Source of the DNA: Lentisphaeraceae bacterium
GTDB lineage: Bacteria > Verrucomicrobiota > Kiritimatiellia > RFP12 > UBA1067
Direction of reading: 5' to 3'
NCBI GenBank assembly: GCA_004551905.1
Contig: SFPL01000065.1
Coordinates: forward strand, 1-54,529
Length of the DNA: 54,529 bases
Below, piece by piece: positions 6,658-14,494 of this stretch (position 1 is the stretch's first letter; every line of letters starts with the position of its first letter). A program made the position numbers and the translations under genes. Below the pieces are notes generated by a model. The model was not told the DNA's origin, searched no databases, and saw nothing but the letters and a program-made list of their open reading frames with translations.

Positions 6658-9600
6658 CTATTCCGCCTTGGGGGCCGCCTTCACTTCCGCCTCCTGGGCA
6701 GTGAGTTCGTTAACCTTCAGTTCGCGGCCGGCCGGGGTGATGAGGCGTCCGGTGACGAACACAAGCAGATTGCGCTTCTTCGTCATCTCCGCGTGCGAAC
6801 GGAAGAGCCTGCCGATGAACGGCAGGTCGCCGAGGAACGGCACCTTGTCGTCCATCGCCTTGCGCTCCTCGGTGATGAGACCGCCCATGACCACGGTCGA
6901 GCCCGGGGTGATCGAGACCTTGGACTCGATCGAGCGGACATGGAAGAAGGGCTGCTCCATCGGGGCGTCGTAGTAGGTGAGGTTGTCGCCGGAGGCAGCG
7001 AGCTTCTGGAGCGCGGAGTCGGCGGAGTCCATGGCGGTCTGGGCGAGCGCGGCCTTGGTGGCGGTCGGGATCGCAGTGCCGAGCGAGTTGAAGATCTCGC
7101 TCAAACCGGTGAAGATATCGCCGAGGCCCTCGAAGTTCTGGAGCGAGCTGTTGCCGGTGAACGGAATCTTCATGCCGTAGTTCCTCCAGATCGGCTCGTC
7201 GACGACCTGGGGCTTGAGCTCGAGGTCGATGGAGCCGCCGTTGGCCTCGGAGTAGGTCGGGGTGACGTCGAGGATGACGCCGACCTCGCGCATCGTGAAG
7301 TTCTGGGGCTCGACGACCGCGAGGATGGCCGACTGGGAGCCGCCGCTGGAGGTGGACGAGGAGGACGAGCTCGACTGGAGCTGGACGTCGTAGTCCTGCG
7401 GGTAGATGAACTCGGTAACGACCTTGATGACGGCCTGCTGGCCGGACTGGGTGACCACCTTCGGGGCGGAGAGGAGGTCGGTGTCGCTGCGCTGCGCGAG
7501 CATGTGGAGGATCATCGAGAGGTCCGCGTCGCCGAGGAAGGCGTTGAAGCGCATAAACTGGTCGTTGGTGCTCCTGCCCTCGCCGGAGATGTGGTTGCCA
7601 TCGGTGGAGAGGTAGCGGCTGCCGTTGCCGTAGTCGGAGGTGCCGCCGAAGGCGTTGACACCGATCTGCTTCTTGCCCCGGCTGGTGCCAAGCTGCTGCC
7701 ATGCGGTGGTGGTCTTGCCGGGTGCGGTGGTGGTGGTGATGGTGTTGACGGTTCCGTCGGCGTTATAGGTGTAGCTCTGGGTGGTCGAGCCGGCAGTCTC
7801 GGTGGAGACCCAGCCGGCGTCCTTCAGGCCGATCCACTTGCCGACGTGGCGGCCGAGGCCGAAGGTGTAGTTGTCGTTGAGGATCCACTCGAAGCCGAGG
7901 GAGTTGAGGTCCTCCTGCGAGACCTCGACGAAGCGGGTCTCGATCTCGATGAGCTGCGGCTGGCCGCCGAGCTCGTCGAGCACCTTCTCGAACTCGGCGA
8001 GGTTCTCGCGGGTGTTGCGCACGTAGAGCTTGCCGAGCGACTTGATGTGCTTGATGGAGGAGCCCTCGGGCCACTTGACGCCCATCTCCTCGAAGAACGC
8101 CTTCCAGTCCTGGTCAGGTGCGGGCTCGGCGTTCTGGTTCCGGCTGGAGTTGTTGCTGGCGCCGAAGCTGTCGCGCATGGTCTTGATCTCGTCGGACGCG
8201 GAGGAGACGCGCTCGATGAACGACTCGGGCACGTTGTACTTGCGCGCGAGGATCTCGGCGGTGGACATGTCCTTGTGCATCACCATGACGATGGAGCCGC
8301 GGACGATGAACTTGTAGTCGACGGAGTCGCAGACAAGCTTCAGCGCCTCGTAGAAGGAGATGTTGTTCGCGGAGATGGTGGGGATCGGGGCGAGGCCGAG
8401 GGTGTTCTGGGCGGACTCGTCCTCGTCGCCGGTGGACGAGAAGTCGTTGGCCTCTTCGGCGGAGCTGTCGGTGTCGGCGGCCAGCTGCTCCCGCGGGCGG
8501 AGGTAGAAGTTGAAGCCGCGGCGCTCGGGCGGGAGGTCGGGATTGTCGTAGTCCTTCGACGCCTGGATGAAGAACTGCACCGCGTCCATGATCGTGGCCG
8601 GCGGGTTGAACTTGATCTCCGGCAGGCGGATCTTCTTCATACGCTCGATGATCTCCTGCTCGGTGGTGCGCTCGGGGTCGTCGCCGGCCGAGGACTTCAC
8701 CGTCTCGGCGGCGCCTTCGCCGAGGGAGACGGCGTTGGGCGCGTAGACCGGGCGCCACGCCTCGTCGACGTCGGCGATCATCCCGTCGCGCGCGGCGACG
8801 CGCTCCTGCTTGAGCACCTTGTCGCGGCGGGCGATGATTGTCCTCCGCAGGCGAATCGCCTCGGTGTTGTACTTGTCGTTGACGAGGACGGTCTCCACTT
8901 CCTCGAGCGCCTTGTCCATATCGCCAACCGCAAGGTGGTGGGTGCTGCGCCGCAGGAGGCGGCGGATGTGCTCGCGGGAGAGCTTGTAGTCGGGGTCGGT
9001 GCGGCGATGGTGGTTCGCCGCGGCCGCCGCGGGATCCGCGGAGGACGAGACGACGGGGCCTTCGGCCTTCCAGCTCTCCATCAGGCGGCGGGCCTTCGGG
9101 TGGCCGCGGTCGATCGCCTTCTGCAGGTGCTCGAACGCCAGCTCGTTCTGGCCGAGCGCGCGCTCCTGCTTCGCCGCGCGGAGGAACGCCTCGCCGGAGC
9201 CCTGCACGCACTCCTTGCGCCGGTTCTTGTTCGCGGGGCTGTCGCCCAGCAGCTTCTCGGCGGTGGAGTAGTGGCGTTCGGCGTCGAGGTACTCCTCCTC
9301 CTTCATGCAGGCACGGGCGGCATCAATCTCGCGCCGAGCCTGGAGGTCGCGCTGCAGACGGCGGTTGGTCTCGGTGGTGACGATGTTGTCGAGGAGCTCG
9401 TCCATTTCGGCGTCGGCGGTTTTGGGCTCGGCGGCGGGCTCTTCGGCGGCTGAAGCCGCCGGCTCCGATACAGGCTCTTCGGCAGGGGCCGGCTCTTCCG
9501 CGGCGGGCTCTTCCGCGGCGGGCTCTTCGGTGGCGGGCTCTTCGGTGGCGGGCTCTTCGGCGGCTGAAGCCGCCGGCTCCGATACAGGCTCTTCCGCGGC

Positions 9601-9939
9601 AGGGGCCGGCTCTTCGGCGGCGGGCTCATCGGCGGCGGGCTCATCGGCGGCTGAAGCCGCCGGCTCCGATACAGGCTCTTCGGCAGGGGCCGGCTCTTCC
9701 GCGGCGGGCTCTTCGGCGGCTGAAGCCGCCGGCTCCGATACAGGCTCTTCGACAGGGGCCGGCTCTTCGGTGGGGGACGCCTCTTCCGCGGGCTTCGCGG
9801 CTGCATTCTCGGCGGCTGGAGTATCCGACTCGAGGTCGTTCAGCAACGCGTCGAGATCGTCTTGCGCCGACGCGAACCGGGCGCAGGAGACAAGGGCGAC
9901 GGCTGCGCCCAGAGCGAGAATTTTTTTCATGTTCGTCAT
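6658..9939 (-). CDS. Secretin (GspD/PilQ family), Amuc_1098-like
   Basis: This 1,093-residue outer-membrane pore protein belongs to a type IV pilus or type II secretion-like system. A signal peptide (about 1-25, ending ARFASA) leads into an acidic Glu/Pro/Ala repeat linker (about residues 45-175), then a helical TPR-like stretch (about 180-400), then N-domains: LKLVCDSVDYKFIV, and the ring-building segment KSLGKLYVRNTRENLAEFEKVLDELGGQPQLIEIETRFVEVSQEDL written here only to locate it at about 655-705. The C-terminal secretin domain ends in VSITPGSTVVMGGLI (about 1005-1020), VPFLGDLPFIGRLF and LLVFVTGRLI. It is longer than typical GspD (about 650-700 residues) because of the linker and TPR region. 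A promoter lies just upstream. The four genes before it match Amuc_1099-1102 in order. Confidence 0.9.
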   Translation of the reverse strand: MTNMKKILALGAAVALVSCARFASAQDDLDALLNDLESDTPAAENAAAKPAEEASPTEEPAPVEEPVSEPAASAAEEPAAEEPAPAEEPVSEPAASAADEPAADEPAAEEPAPAAEEPVSEPAASAAEEPATEEPATEEPAAEEPAAEEPAPAEEPVSEPAASAAEEPAAEPKTADAEMDELLDNIVTTETNRRLQRDLQARREIDAARACMKEEEYLDAERHYSTAEKLLGDSPANKNRRKECVQGSGEAFLRAAKQERALGQNELAFEHLQKAIDRGHPKARRLMESWKAEGPVVSSSADPAAAAANHHRRTDPDYKLSREHIRRLLRRSTHHLAVGDMDKALEEVETVLVNDKYNTEAIRLRRTIIARRDKVLKQERVAARDGMIADVDEAWRPVYAPNAVSLGEGAAETVKSSAGDDPERTTEQEIIERMKKIRLPEIKFNPPATIMDAVQFFIQASKDYDNPDLPPERRGFNFYLRPREQLAADTDSSAEEANDFSSTGDEDESAQNTLGLAPIPTISANNISFYEALKLVCDSVDYKFIVRGSIVMVMHKDMSTAEILARKYNVPESFIERVSSASDEIKTMRDSFGASNNSSRNQNAEPAPDQDWKAFFEEMGVKWPEGSSIKHIKSLGKLYVRNTRENLAEFEKVLDELGGQPQLIEIETRFVEVSQEDLNSLGFEWILNDNYTFGLGRHVGKWIGLKDAGWVSTETAGSTTQSYTYNADGTVNTITTTTAPGKTTTAWQQLGTSRGKKQIGVNAFGGTSDYGNGSRYLSTDGNHISGEGRSTNDQFMRFNAFLGDADLSMILHMLAQRSDTDLLSAPKVVTQSGQQAVIKVVTEFIYPQDYDVQLQSSSSSSSTSSGGSQSAILAVVEPQNFTMREVGVILDVTPTYSEANGGSIDLELKPQVVDEPIWRNYGMKIPFTGNSSLQNFEGLGDIFTGLSEIFNSLGTAIPTATKAALAQTAMDSADSALQKLAASGDNLTYYDAPMEQPFFHVRSIESKVSITPGSTVVMGGLITEERKAMDDKVPFLGDLPFIGRLFRSHAEMTKKRNLLVFVTGRLITPAGRELKVNELTAQEAEVKAAPKAE
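9424..9790 (-). repeat. Minisatellite inside the secretin gene
   Basis: Four near-identical copies of a unit reading GCGGCTGAAGCCGCCGGCTC on the plus strand, followed by CGATACAGGCTCTTC, start near 9450, 9562, 9650 and 9719, separated by shorter GGCGGGCTCTTC-type units. All are multiples of three and encode the EPVSEPAASAAEEPAAEEPA linker. Length variation by slippage or recombination would keep the frame. Confidence 0.85.
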
Positions 9940-9970
9940 TGCTACTGCCTATTCCTTGGTAAGTGGAAGA

Positions 9971-9999
9971 ATTATACACTATTTCGGTAAATCATTCAA
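9971..9999 (-). promoter_or_regulatory. Sigma70-type promoter for the secretin gene
   Basis: On the minus strand TTGAAT (9994-9999), 17 nt, TATAAT (9971-9976) forms a strong consensus promoter. The -35 box overlaps the stop codon of the Amuc_1099-like gene. Transcription would start near 9964, giving a leader of about 25 nt with AAGGA. This would let the secretin, the InlB-repeat protein and coaE be transcribed independently of the PilM-N-O-like genes. Confidence 0.7.
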
Positions 10000-11101
10000 G
10001 GGCGTCCAGGGTTCTTTTGCGTCCCTTCGCGACTTCCTCGAAAGTGACTTTGGCGCCCTTTCCGACAGCCTTGATGTCGGTCACCTTGAACTTGGCGCCG
10101 CTCAAGTCGATCGTCTCGCCCGGCACCACCTTGAAGGTGACTGCGCCGTTGCGCTCGTAGGAGAGCGTGGCCTGGATGTCGATTGGCGCGAACTTGAGGT
10201 TCTTGGTGCCGCCGGTCTGGACGACGAGCGTGACCTGCTTGTGGTCGCTCTCGCGCTCGACGACGGCCTCGGAGACGTCGACGGGCTTCTTGAGGCTGCT
10301 GCCCTTTATCTCGCGCATCACGGTCTTAGGCTCGTACTTGACGAGCTTGTAGCCGTAGGAGCCGATCGGCTCGCCCACGAGCGCGGTGACGGTGGCGCCG
10401 ACGCGGCCGTACTCGTCCTTGAGCTTGGGGTCGAAGAACTCGAGCCGCCAGCCGCTGGGGATCTTGTTGGCCTTGCGGAAGGCGAACGGCAGATAGGTCT
10501 CGTTGAGCGGCAGGACGACCTTAAGCGAGTCGAGGTGGTCCGGGTGTGAGTTGCGGTCGTTGGGGTCGGTCTTCGCCTGATACTCCTCGAGGTTGGTGAA
10601 GCCGTCGCCGTCGTTGTCGGCGTTGGCGTCGGAGGCGTCGGCGGGGTTGAGCTTGTTGAGCTTCTCCCACTTGTCGGGCATGCCGTCGCCGTCGCCGTCG
10701 AAGGCGACCTGCTTCTCGGTCTCCTGCTTCTTCTGGCAGAACGGGCAGACCTCAAGTCCGCCGGGGATGGCCTTCGCGCAGTCGGGGTTGATGCACTTGA
10801 CGCGGCGCTCGCTGGCGAGGAAGCTATCCTTGTCGGCGGGGACGTCGTCCACCATCGTCGGCTTCTTGGCAACGCGCATGGCGATGCCGAACTCGGTGAA
10901 GTCGGGCTCCTTGACGCCGGTCTCGGCGGGCTTGAGGCGGTCGACCTCGGCGGCGGCATCGACGGCGGCGGCATCGGGGTCGAGGCCGAGCTTGGTGACG
11001 AAGAAGGCGGCGGCGCCGACGAGCGCGAGTGCGCCGACGGCGGCTACGATCCAGTCGTAGTGGGCGGCTATGAAGTTCTCCTTGCCAGAACGGGAAATCA
11101 T
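9992..11101 (-). CDS. Amuc_1099-like pilus/secretion protein with zinc ribbon and calcium loops
   Basis: This 369-residue protein has one transmembrane helix (about 17-36, WIVAAVGALALVGAAAFFV) and an extracytoplasmic body. Residues 103-122 hold four cysteines in a CX4C...CX2C pattern (C103, C108, C119, C122), a probable zinc ribbon or disulphide knot. Two DxDxDG loops follow (DGDGDG 135-140; DNDGDG 162-167 with NLEEY), as in thrombospondin type-3 or EF-hand-like calcium sites. The C-terminal half is beta-rich and unrecognised. Its ATG overlaps the stop of the Amuc_1100-like gene by 4 nt (ATGA). Assignment to the Amuc_1099 position rests on synteny, not on recalled sequence identity. By position it could link the inner-membrane platform to the secretin, like GspC or PilP. 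Confidence 0.7.
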   Translation of the reverse strand: MISRSGKENFIAAHYDWIVAAVGALALVGAAAFFVTKLGLDPDAAAVDAAAEVDRLKPAETGVKEPDFTEFGIAMRVAKKPTMVDDVPADKDSFLASERRVKCINPDCAKAIPGGLEVCPFCQKKQETEKQVAFDGDGDGMPDKWEKLNKLNPADASDANADNDGDGFTNLEEYQAKTDPNDRNSHPDHLDSLKVVLPLNETYLPFAFRKANKIPSGWRLEFFDPKLKDEYGRVGATVTALVGEPIGSYGYKLVKYEPKTVMREIKGSSLKKPVDVSEAVVERESDHKQVTLVVQTGGTKNLKFAPIDIQATLSYERNGAVTFKVVPGETIDLSGAKFKVTDIKAVGKGAKVTFEEVAKGRKRTLDALE

Positions 11102-12129
11102 TTCTTCTCCTCCTCTTCATGTTCGCCGGCGACGAGGGTGCCGAAGTCGCGCACGGTCAGCTTGAGCGTGACCGAGATCGGGGTGGCGAGGGCGGGGTCG
11201 GTGACGACGCCCTGGCGGATGGCGGCCTCGCGCGGCGACTCGGCCTTCTTCTCCTCGGCCGCCTCTGACTCGCCGCGGCGCGAGCGGCGCGAGCGGCGGG
11301 ACGAGGCGGCGGGCGCGTTCTTCTTCTCCTGGGCGTCGAACGCCTCCTTGACGTCGTCCTGGGCGCGGACGAAGGAGAAGTCGTCGACAGTCACGAAGCG
11401 GTCGCAGACGCCGAACGCGTTGACGACGCGGACGAACGCGGCGGGCGAGGCGGTGAACTGGAGGGTGTACCTCTCGACCAGCTCCTTCGGTCCATCGTCG
11501 CCGCCCGCCTTCGAGTCCTTGCGCTTGGGCTTCTTCTGCCCCTTGCGCGGCTCGGGCTTCTTCTCCGGCACGGGCGCGGCGGCGACGAACTCGACGGCGG
11601 TGAGCTCGCCGACGCCGGCCTTGGCGAGTTCCTCGACGAAGAAGGTGACTTCGTCCCACTGCCGCTGGAGCTTCGGAAGCTGCGCCTCGGGCGGCAGCTT
11701 GCCGTCGAGGATGTACTCGCGGAAGGCGCCGAATGGGAAGCCGGGCTTGACGATGGCGCCGTCGACGGAGCCGGGCAGCGCGGAGAGGCGCTTCGCCTCG
11801 GCGAGCAGGAACTCCTTGAACGCGGCCGGGGTGGTAGGGTCGAACTTGCGGTCGCCGCGCGCGGCGAGGCGCGCGGCCTCGTCCCGCCACTCCTCGAAGC
11901 GCTCGCGGTTGGCGTCGATGGCCTTGACGCTCGCGGCGCAGGGGTAGACGGCCTTGCGCGAGAGGCTGGCGGCCTTGGCGACCACGCTGTCGAGCCCCTC
12001 GCCGGAGTCGCCGCCGTCGCGCGCCTCGGAAACGGCGGACCACGACCGCCAGGCGAGGAACGCCGTCGCCAACGCCGCTACACCGATTACGCCGCCCACG
12101 GCGGCCAGCACGATCTTCGACTTGTTCAT
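11098..12129 (-). CDS. Amuc_1100-like (PilO-like) inner-membrane pilus protein
   Basis: This 343-residue protein has an N-terminal transmembrane helix (about 6-26), a helical stretch and two small alpha/beta lobes. Several stretches parallel the Akkermansia pilus-associated protein Amuc_1100 in order: TPAAFKEFLLAEAKRL against TPTAFQNELKTFRDSL, VEELAKAGVGEL against VNKLAECGLSKF, and FVRVVNAFGVCDRFVTVDDF against VLKAMNAITGMQDYLFTVNS, recalled from memory. PilO proteins share this topology and bind PilN. A basic low-complexity insertion (RRSRRSRRG) lies near residue 280. ATGA overlaps join it to the genes on both sides, so it should be translationally coupled. Role: part of the periplasmic alignment complex between PilM/N and the secretin. 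Confidence 0.8.
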   Translation of the reverse strand: MNKSKIVLAAVGGVIGVAALATAFLAWRSWSAVSEARDGGDSGEGLDSVVAKAASLSRKAVYPCAASVKAIDANRERFEEWRDEAARLAARGDRKFDPTTPAAFKEFLLAEAKRLSALPGSVDGAIVKPGFPFGAFREYILDGKLPPEAQLPKLQRQWDEVTFFVEELAKAGVGELTAVEFVAAAPVPEKKPEPRKGQKKPKRKDSKAGGDDGPKELVERYTLQFTASPAAFVRVVNAFGVCDRFVTVDDFSFVRAQDDVKEAFDAQEKKNAPAASSRRSRRSRRGESEAAEEKKAESPREAAIRQGVVTDPALATPISVTLKLTVRDFGTLVAGEHEEEEKK

Positions 12130-13742
12130 TTGAACTTGACCTCCAGCGTAAACTGCTCGATCTGCCCGTCGCCGCCCTTGGCCGCGCCGATGCGCGAGAT
12201 GTCGAGGATCTTCACCTCTTCGGCGGCGCCCTTGGTCTTGAGGCGGTCGACCACGAACTCACCGGTGGTCTTGCCGGCCGGGGCCTTGCCCTTGACGCGG
12301 TCGATCCAGGCGCGGACGGTGATCCGGCCGTCCTTCCAGCTCTCGATCCACATGCCGTCCAGGAGCGACGCGCGCACCACGTTGAGCCGGTGCATCGCGC
12401 GCGAGCGCTCCAGGAGCGTCGCGCGCAGCCGCTCGGCGTCGGCCTGGGCGGCGGCGGCGGCCCTGGTCGCGGCGGTGACCTTGGCGTCGAAGGAGGAGAG
12501 GGAGGAGATGCGCGCGGCGACGGCGTCGCGGCGGGCGGAGATCTCGGCGGCTTCGCGGTCAAACGCGAGCATCAGCAGGACGAGCGCGGCGACGACCATC
12601 GCGCCGCCGGCGGCGAGAACCGGGATGCGCGCCTTCTCGGCGCGGGCGGAGACTATCGACGGCGGCAGCAGGTTGATCTCGAAGCGGGCGGCGCCGGCCT
12701 CGCGCTGCGCCAGCCCGGCGGTGACGCCGAGGAGCGCCGCGTCGGAGGCGAGGGCGCCCGCGTCGACGGCGGGACCGGCGGCGATGGCCTCGAAGGGGTT
12801 GAAGAGCTCCACCTCGATGCCGAGCGACTCGGCGAAGAACTGGTCGGCCTGGGGCAGGAGCGCGGTGCCGCCGGTGAGGTAGAGCTTCGCCGGGGTGCCG
12901 CCCTGCTGCTGGCTGCGGTAGAAGTTAATCGAGCGGGAAATCTCGGCGTTGAGGCGCGTCATCACCGCGCGGCAGACCTTGGAGACGCGGTCGGCGACCT
13001 CGTCCTCGTCCTCGGTCACGCCGCCGACGGAAACGTAGCCCTTCTCGAACTTGACCTGCTCGGCCTCCTCAAGCGAGCAGCCGAGCGCGACGGAGATCTC
13101 CTTGGTGATCGCGTTACCGGCGACGGGGATGGAGCGGTTGTAGAGCTTGTCGCCCTCGACGATCACCAGCGAGGTGGTCCGCGCGCCGATGTCGAGGATG
13201 ACGAGGCAGCCGTCCGTCTCGTCCGGGCGCGCGGCGCGCACGGCGTTGGTGAGCGCAATCGGCGCGACGTCCACGAGCTCGGGGCTGAAGCCGGCCGAGA
13301 CGACGGCGTCGCAGACGGCTTCGACCTGGTCGACCTTCGCCGCGACGATCATCACCGACTTGTCGCCGCCCTCGGTGTCGCCCAGGACCTGGCGGTCGCA
13401 CACCATTTCGTCGATGGGGAACGGGATGTTCTGCTCAATCTCGTTGCGGACCATCTGCTCGAACTTCTCGGCGCCGCCGGCCATCGGCACCGCCGCGAAC
13501 TTCGGGAACACCATCTGCCCGGAGAGCGCGAGGCTCACCTTGCCCGGGCGGATGCCGGTCGAACGCACGATCTCCATCAGCGCCGGGGCGAGGATGGTCT
13601 CGGCGTTGCCGCCGTCGATCGGCGCCGCCAGCTGGGCGACGCCGTAGCGGAGCAGGGTGAGCGAGCCGTGCGCGGCGCTCTCGTACTCCGCGAGCGCGAC
13701 GTTGGTCGCGCCAATGTTGAGGGTGAGGAACTTCTTTGCCAT
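12126..13742 (-). CDS. PilM-PilN fusion protein (Amuc_1101-like)
   Basis: This 538-residue protein joins two pilus assembly parts. Residues 1-340 form an actin/FtsA-like PilM ATPase fold: LTLNIGATNVALAEYE (phosphate 1), VILDIGARTTSLVIVEG (phosphate 2) and LYLTGGTALLPQAD (adenosine motif). Residues 356-360 read INLLP, the short N-terminal motif by which PilN docks into PilM, followed by a transmembrane helix (about 373-393) and a coiled-coil and PilN-like periplasmic domain. In most bacteria pilM and pilN are separate genes; here the ligand motif is tethered to its receptor. The start has only a weak ribosome site; the upstream Amuc_1102-like gene ends 21 nt before it. Confidence 0.88.
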   Translation of the reverse strand: MAKKFLTLNIGATNVALAEYESAAHGSLTLLRYGVAQLAAPIDGGNAETILAPALMEIVRSTGIRPGKVSLALSGQMVFPKFAAVPMAGGAEKFEQMVRNEIEQNIPFPIDEMVCDRQVLGDTEGGDKSVMIVAAKVDQVEAVCDAVVSAGFSPELVDVAPIALTNAVRAARPDETDGCLVILDIGARTTSLVIVEGDKLYNRSIPVAGNAITKEISVALGCSLEEAEQVKFEKGYVSVGGVTEDEDEVADRVSKVCRAVMTRLNAEISRSINFYRSQQQGGTPAKLYLTGGTALLPQADQFFAESLGIEVELFNPFEAIAAGPAVDAGALASDAALLGVTAGLAQREAGAARFEINLLPPSIVSARAEKARIPVLAAGGAMVVAALVLLMLAFDREAAEISARRDAVAARISSLSSFDAKVTAATRAAAAAQADAERLRATLLERSRAMHRLNVVRASLLDGMWIESWKDGRITVRAWIDRVKGKAPAGKTTGEFVVDRLKTKGAAEEVKILDISRIGAAKGGDGQIEQFTLEVKFK

Positions 13743-13763
13743 TGCCGGACTTCTTGGTTGTCG

Positions 13764-14471
13764 TTACTGCGCCACCTGCTCGTAGTCGTTCGGGAACACC
13801 ATCGCCCAGATGGTCTTGGAGCGGTCGAGGAGGCCCTGACGGCGCTCGATCATCGGCTTGCCTTCCTTGGTGACGGCGCCCATGATCTTCTGGTCGTCCC
13901 AGAACTTGGTGTGGGCCGCGATGCCCTTCACCTCGCTCCAGGTGTCTCCGGCGAGCAGCTCGCCGTTCTGGTTGGTGATCTCGAGGCCCACCGCCTTCGG
14001 CTCGCCGAAGCGCTCGAGGCAGCTCGGCGGCAGCACCACGCTCGCGGCGTGGGAGCCCATCGGGATGTTCACGTAGGTGGTGGCGGTGGTGAAGTAGCTG
14101 TAGGGGGCGAGGCCCTCCTTGTTGCCCTTGTTCTCGGTGGCGCTCTTGGTGTCCAGAAGGACGTGCCAGGTGAAGGTGAGCTGCTCGAGGAACTTCGACC
14201 GCTCGGTGCCTAAGGTGTCGTACTTGGTCTCGAGCACGATCCACTTGCGCGGCTTCTTGTAGCACTGGCCGATCAGCGAGGCGCCGTTGACCGAGGGCGC
14301 GGAGAGGCACGCCGCCTGGCCGAGGCGCGGCTCCTGGACGATGAGGATCCTGGCGCCGCGGCCCTGGGTGACCTCGTCGCCGTCGGCGGCGCGGCGGACT
14401 TTCGGCGCGGAAAGCGCGACGGTCGCGGCGAGCGCGGCGGTCAGCGCGGCAGAAGCTGTCTTGATGTTCAT
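13764..14471 (-). CDS. Amuc_1102-like exported protein
   Basis: This 235-residue exported protein has a signal peptide (about 1-22, ending VALSA). The mature part looks like a single beta-sandwich domain (for example LTFTWHVLLDTKS and GSHAASVVLPPSCLERF). I do not recognise it from motifs alone. It sits immediately upstream of the PilM-N fusion, the place held in Akkermansia by Amuc_1102, which has been reported as a monomeric Ig-like pilus-locus protein. The ATG at 14471 has AAAGGAACGAC upstream and is favoured over any longer frame. It lies 23 nt after kdsD and 21 nt before the fusion gene, so operon membership is likely. Confidence 0.65.
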   Translation of the reverse strand: MNIKTASAALTAALAATVALSAPKVRRAADGDEVTQGRGARILIVQEPRLGQAACLSAPSVNGASLIGQCYKKPRKWIVLETKYDTLGTERSKFLEQLTFTWHVLLDTKSATENKGNKEGLAPYSYFTTATTYVNIPMGSHAASVVLPPSCLERFGEPKAVGLEITNQNGELLAGDTWSEVKGIAAHTKFWDDQKIMGAVTKEGKPMIERRQGLLDRSKTIWAMVFPNDYEQVAQ

Positions 14472-14494
14472 CTTGTCGTTCCTTTCGCTTGGGG

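Noticed and set aside
6403..9453. Plus-strand open frame of 1,016 codons opposite the secretin
   Set aside because: High-GC antisense shadow; its low-complexity runs mirror the repeat structure of the secretin gene.
9424..9790. CRISPR array
   Set aside because: The repeats are adjacent coding units in one frame without unique spacers of constant length; no cas genes are present.
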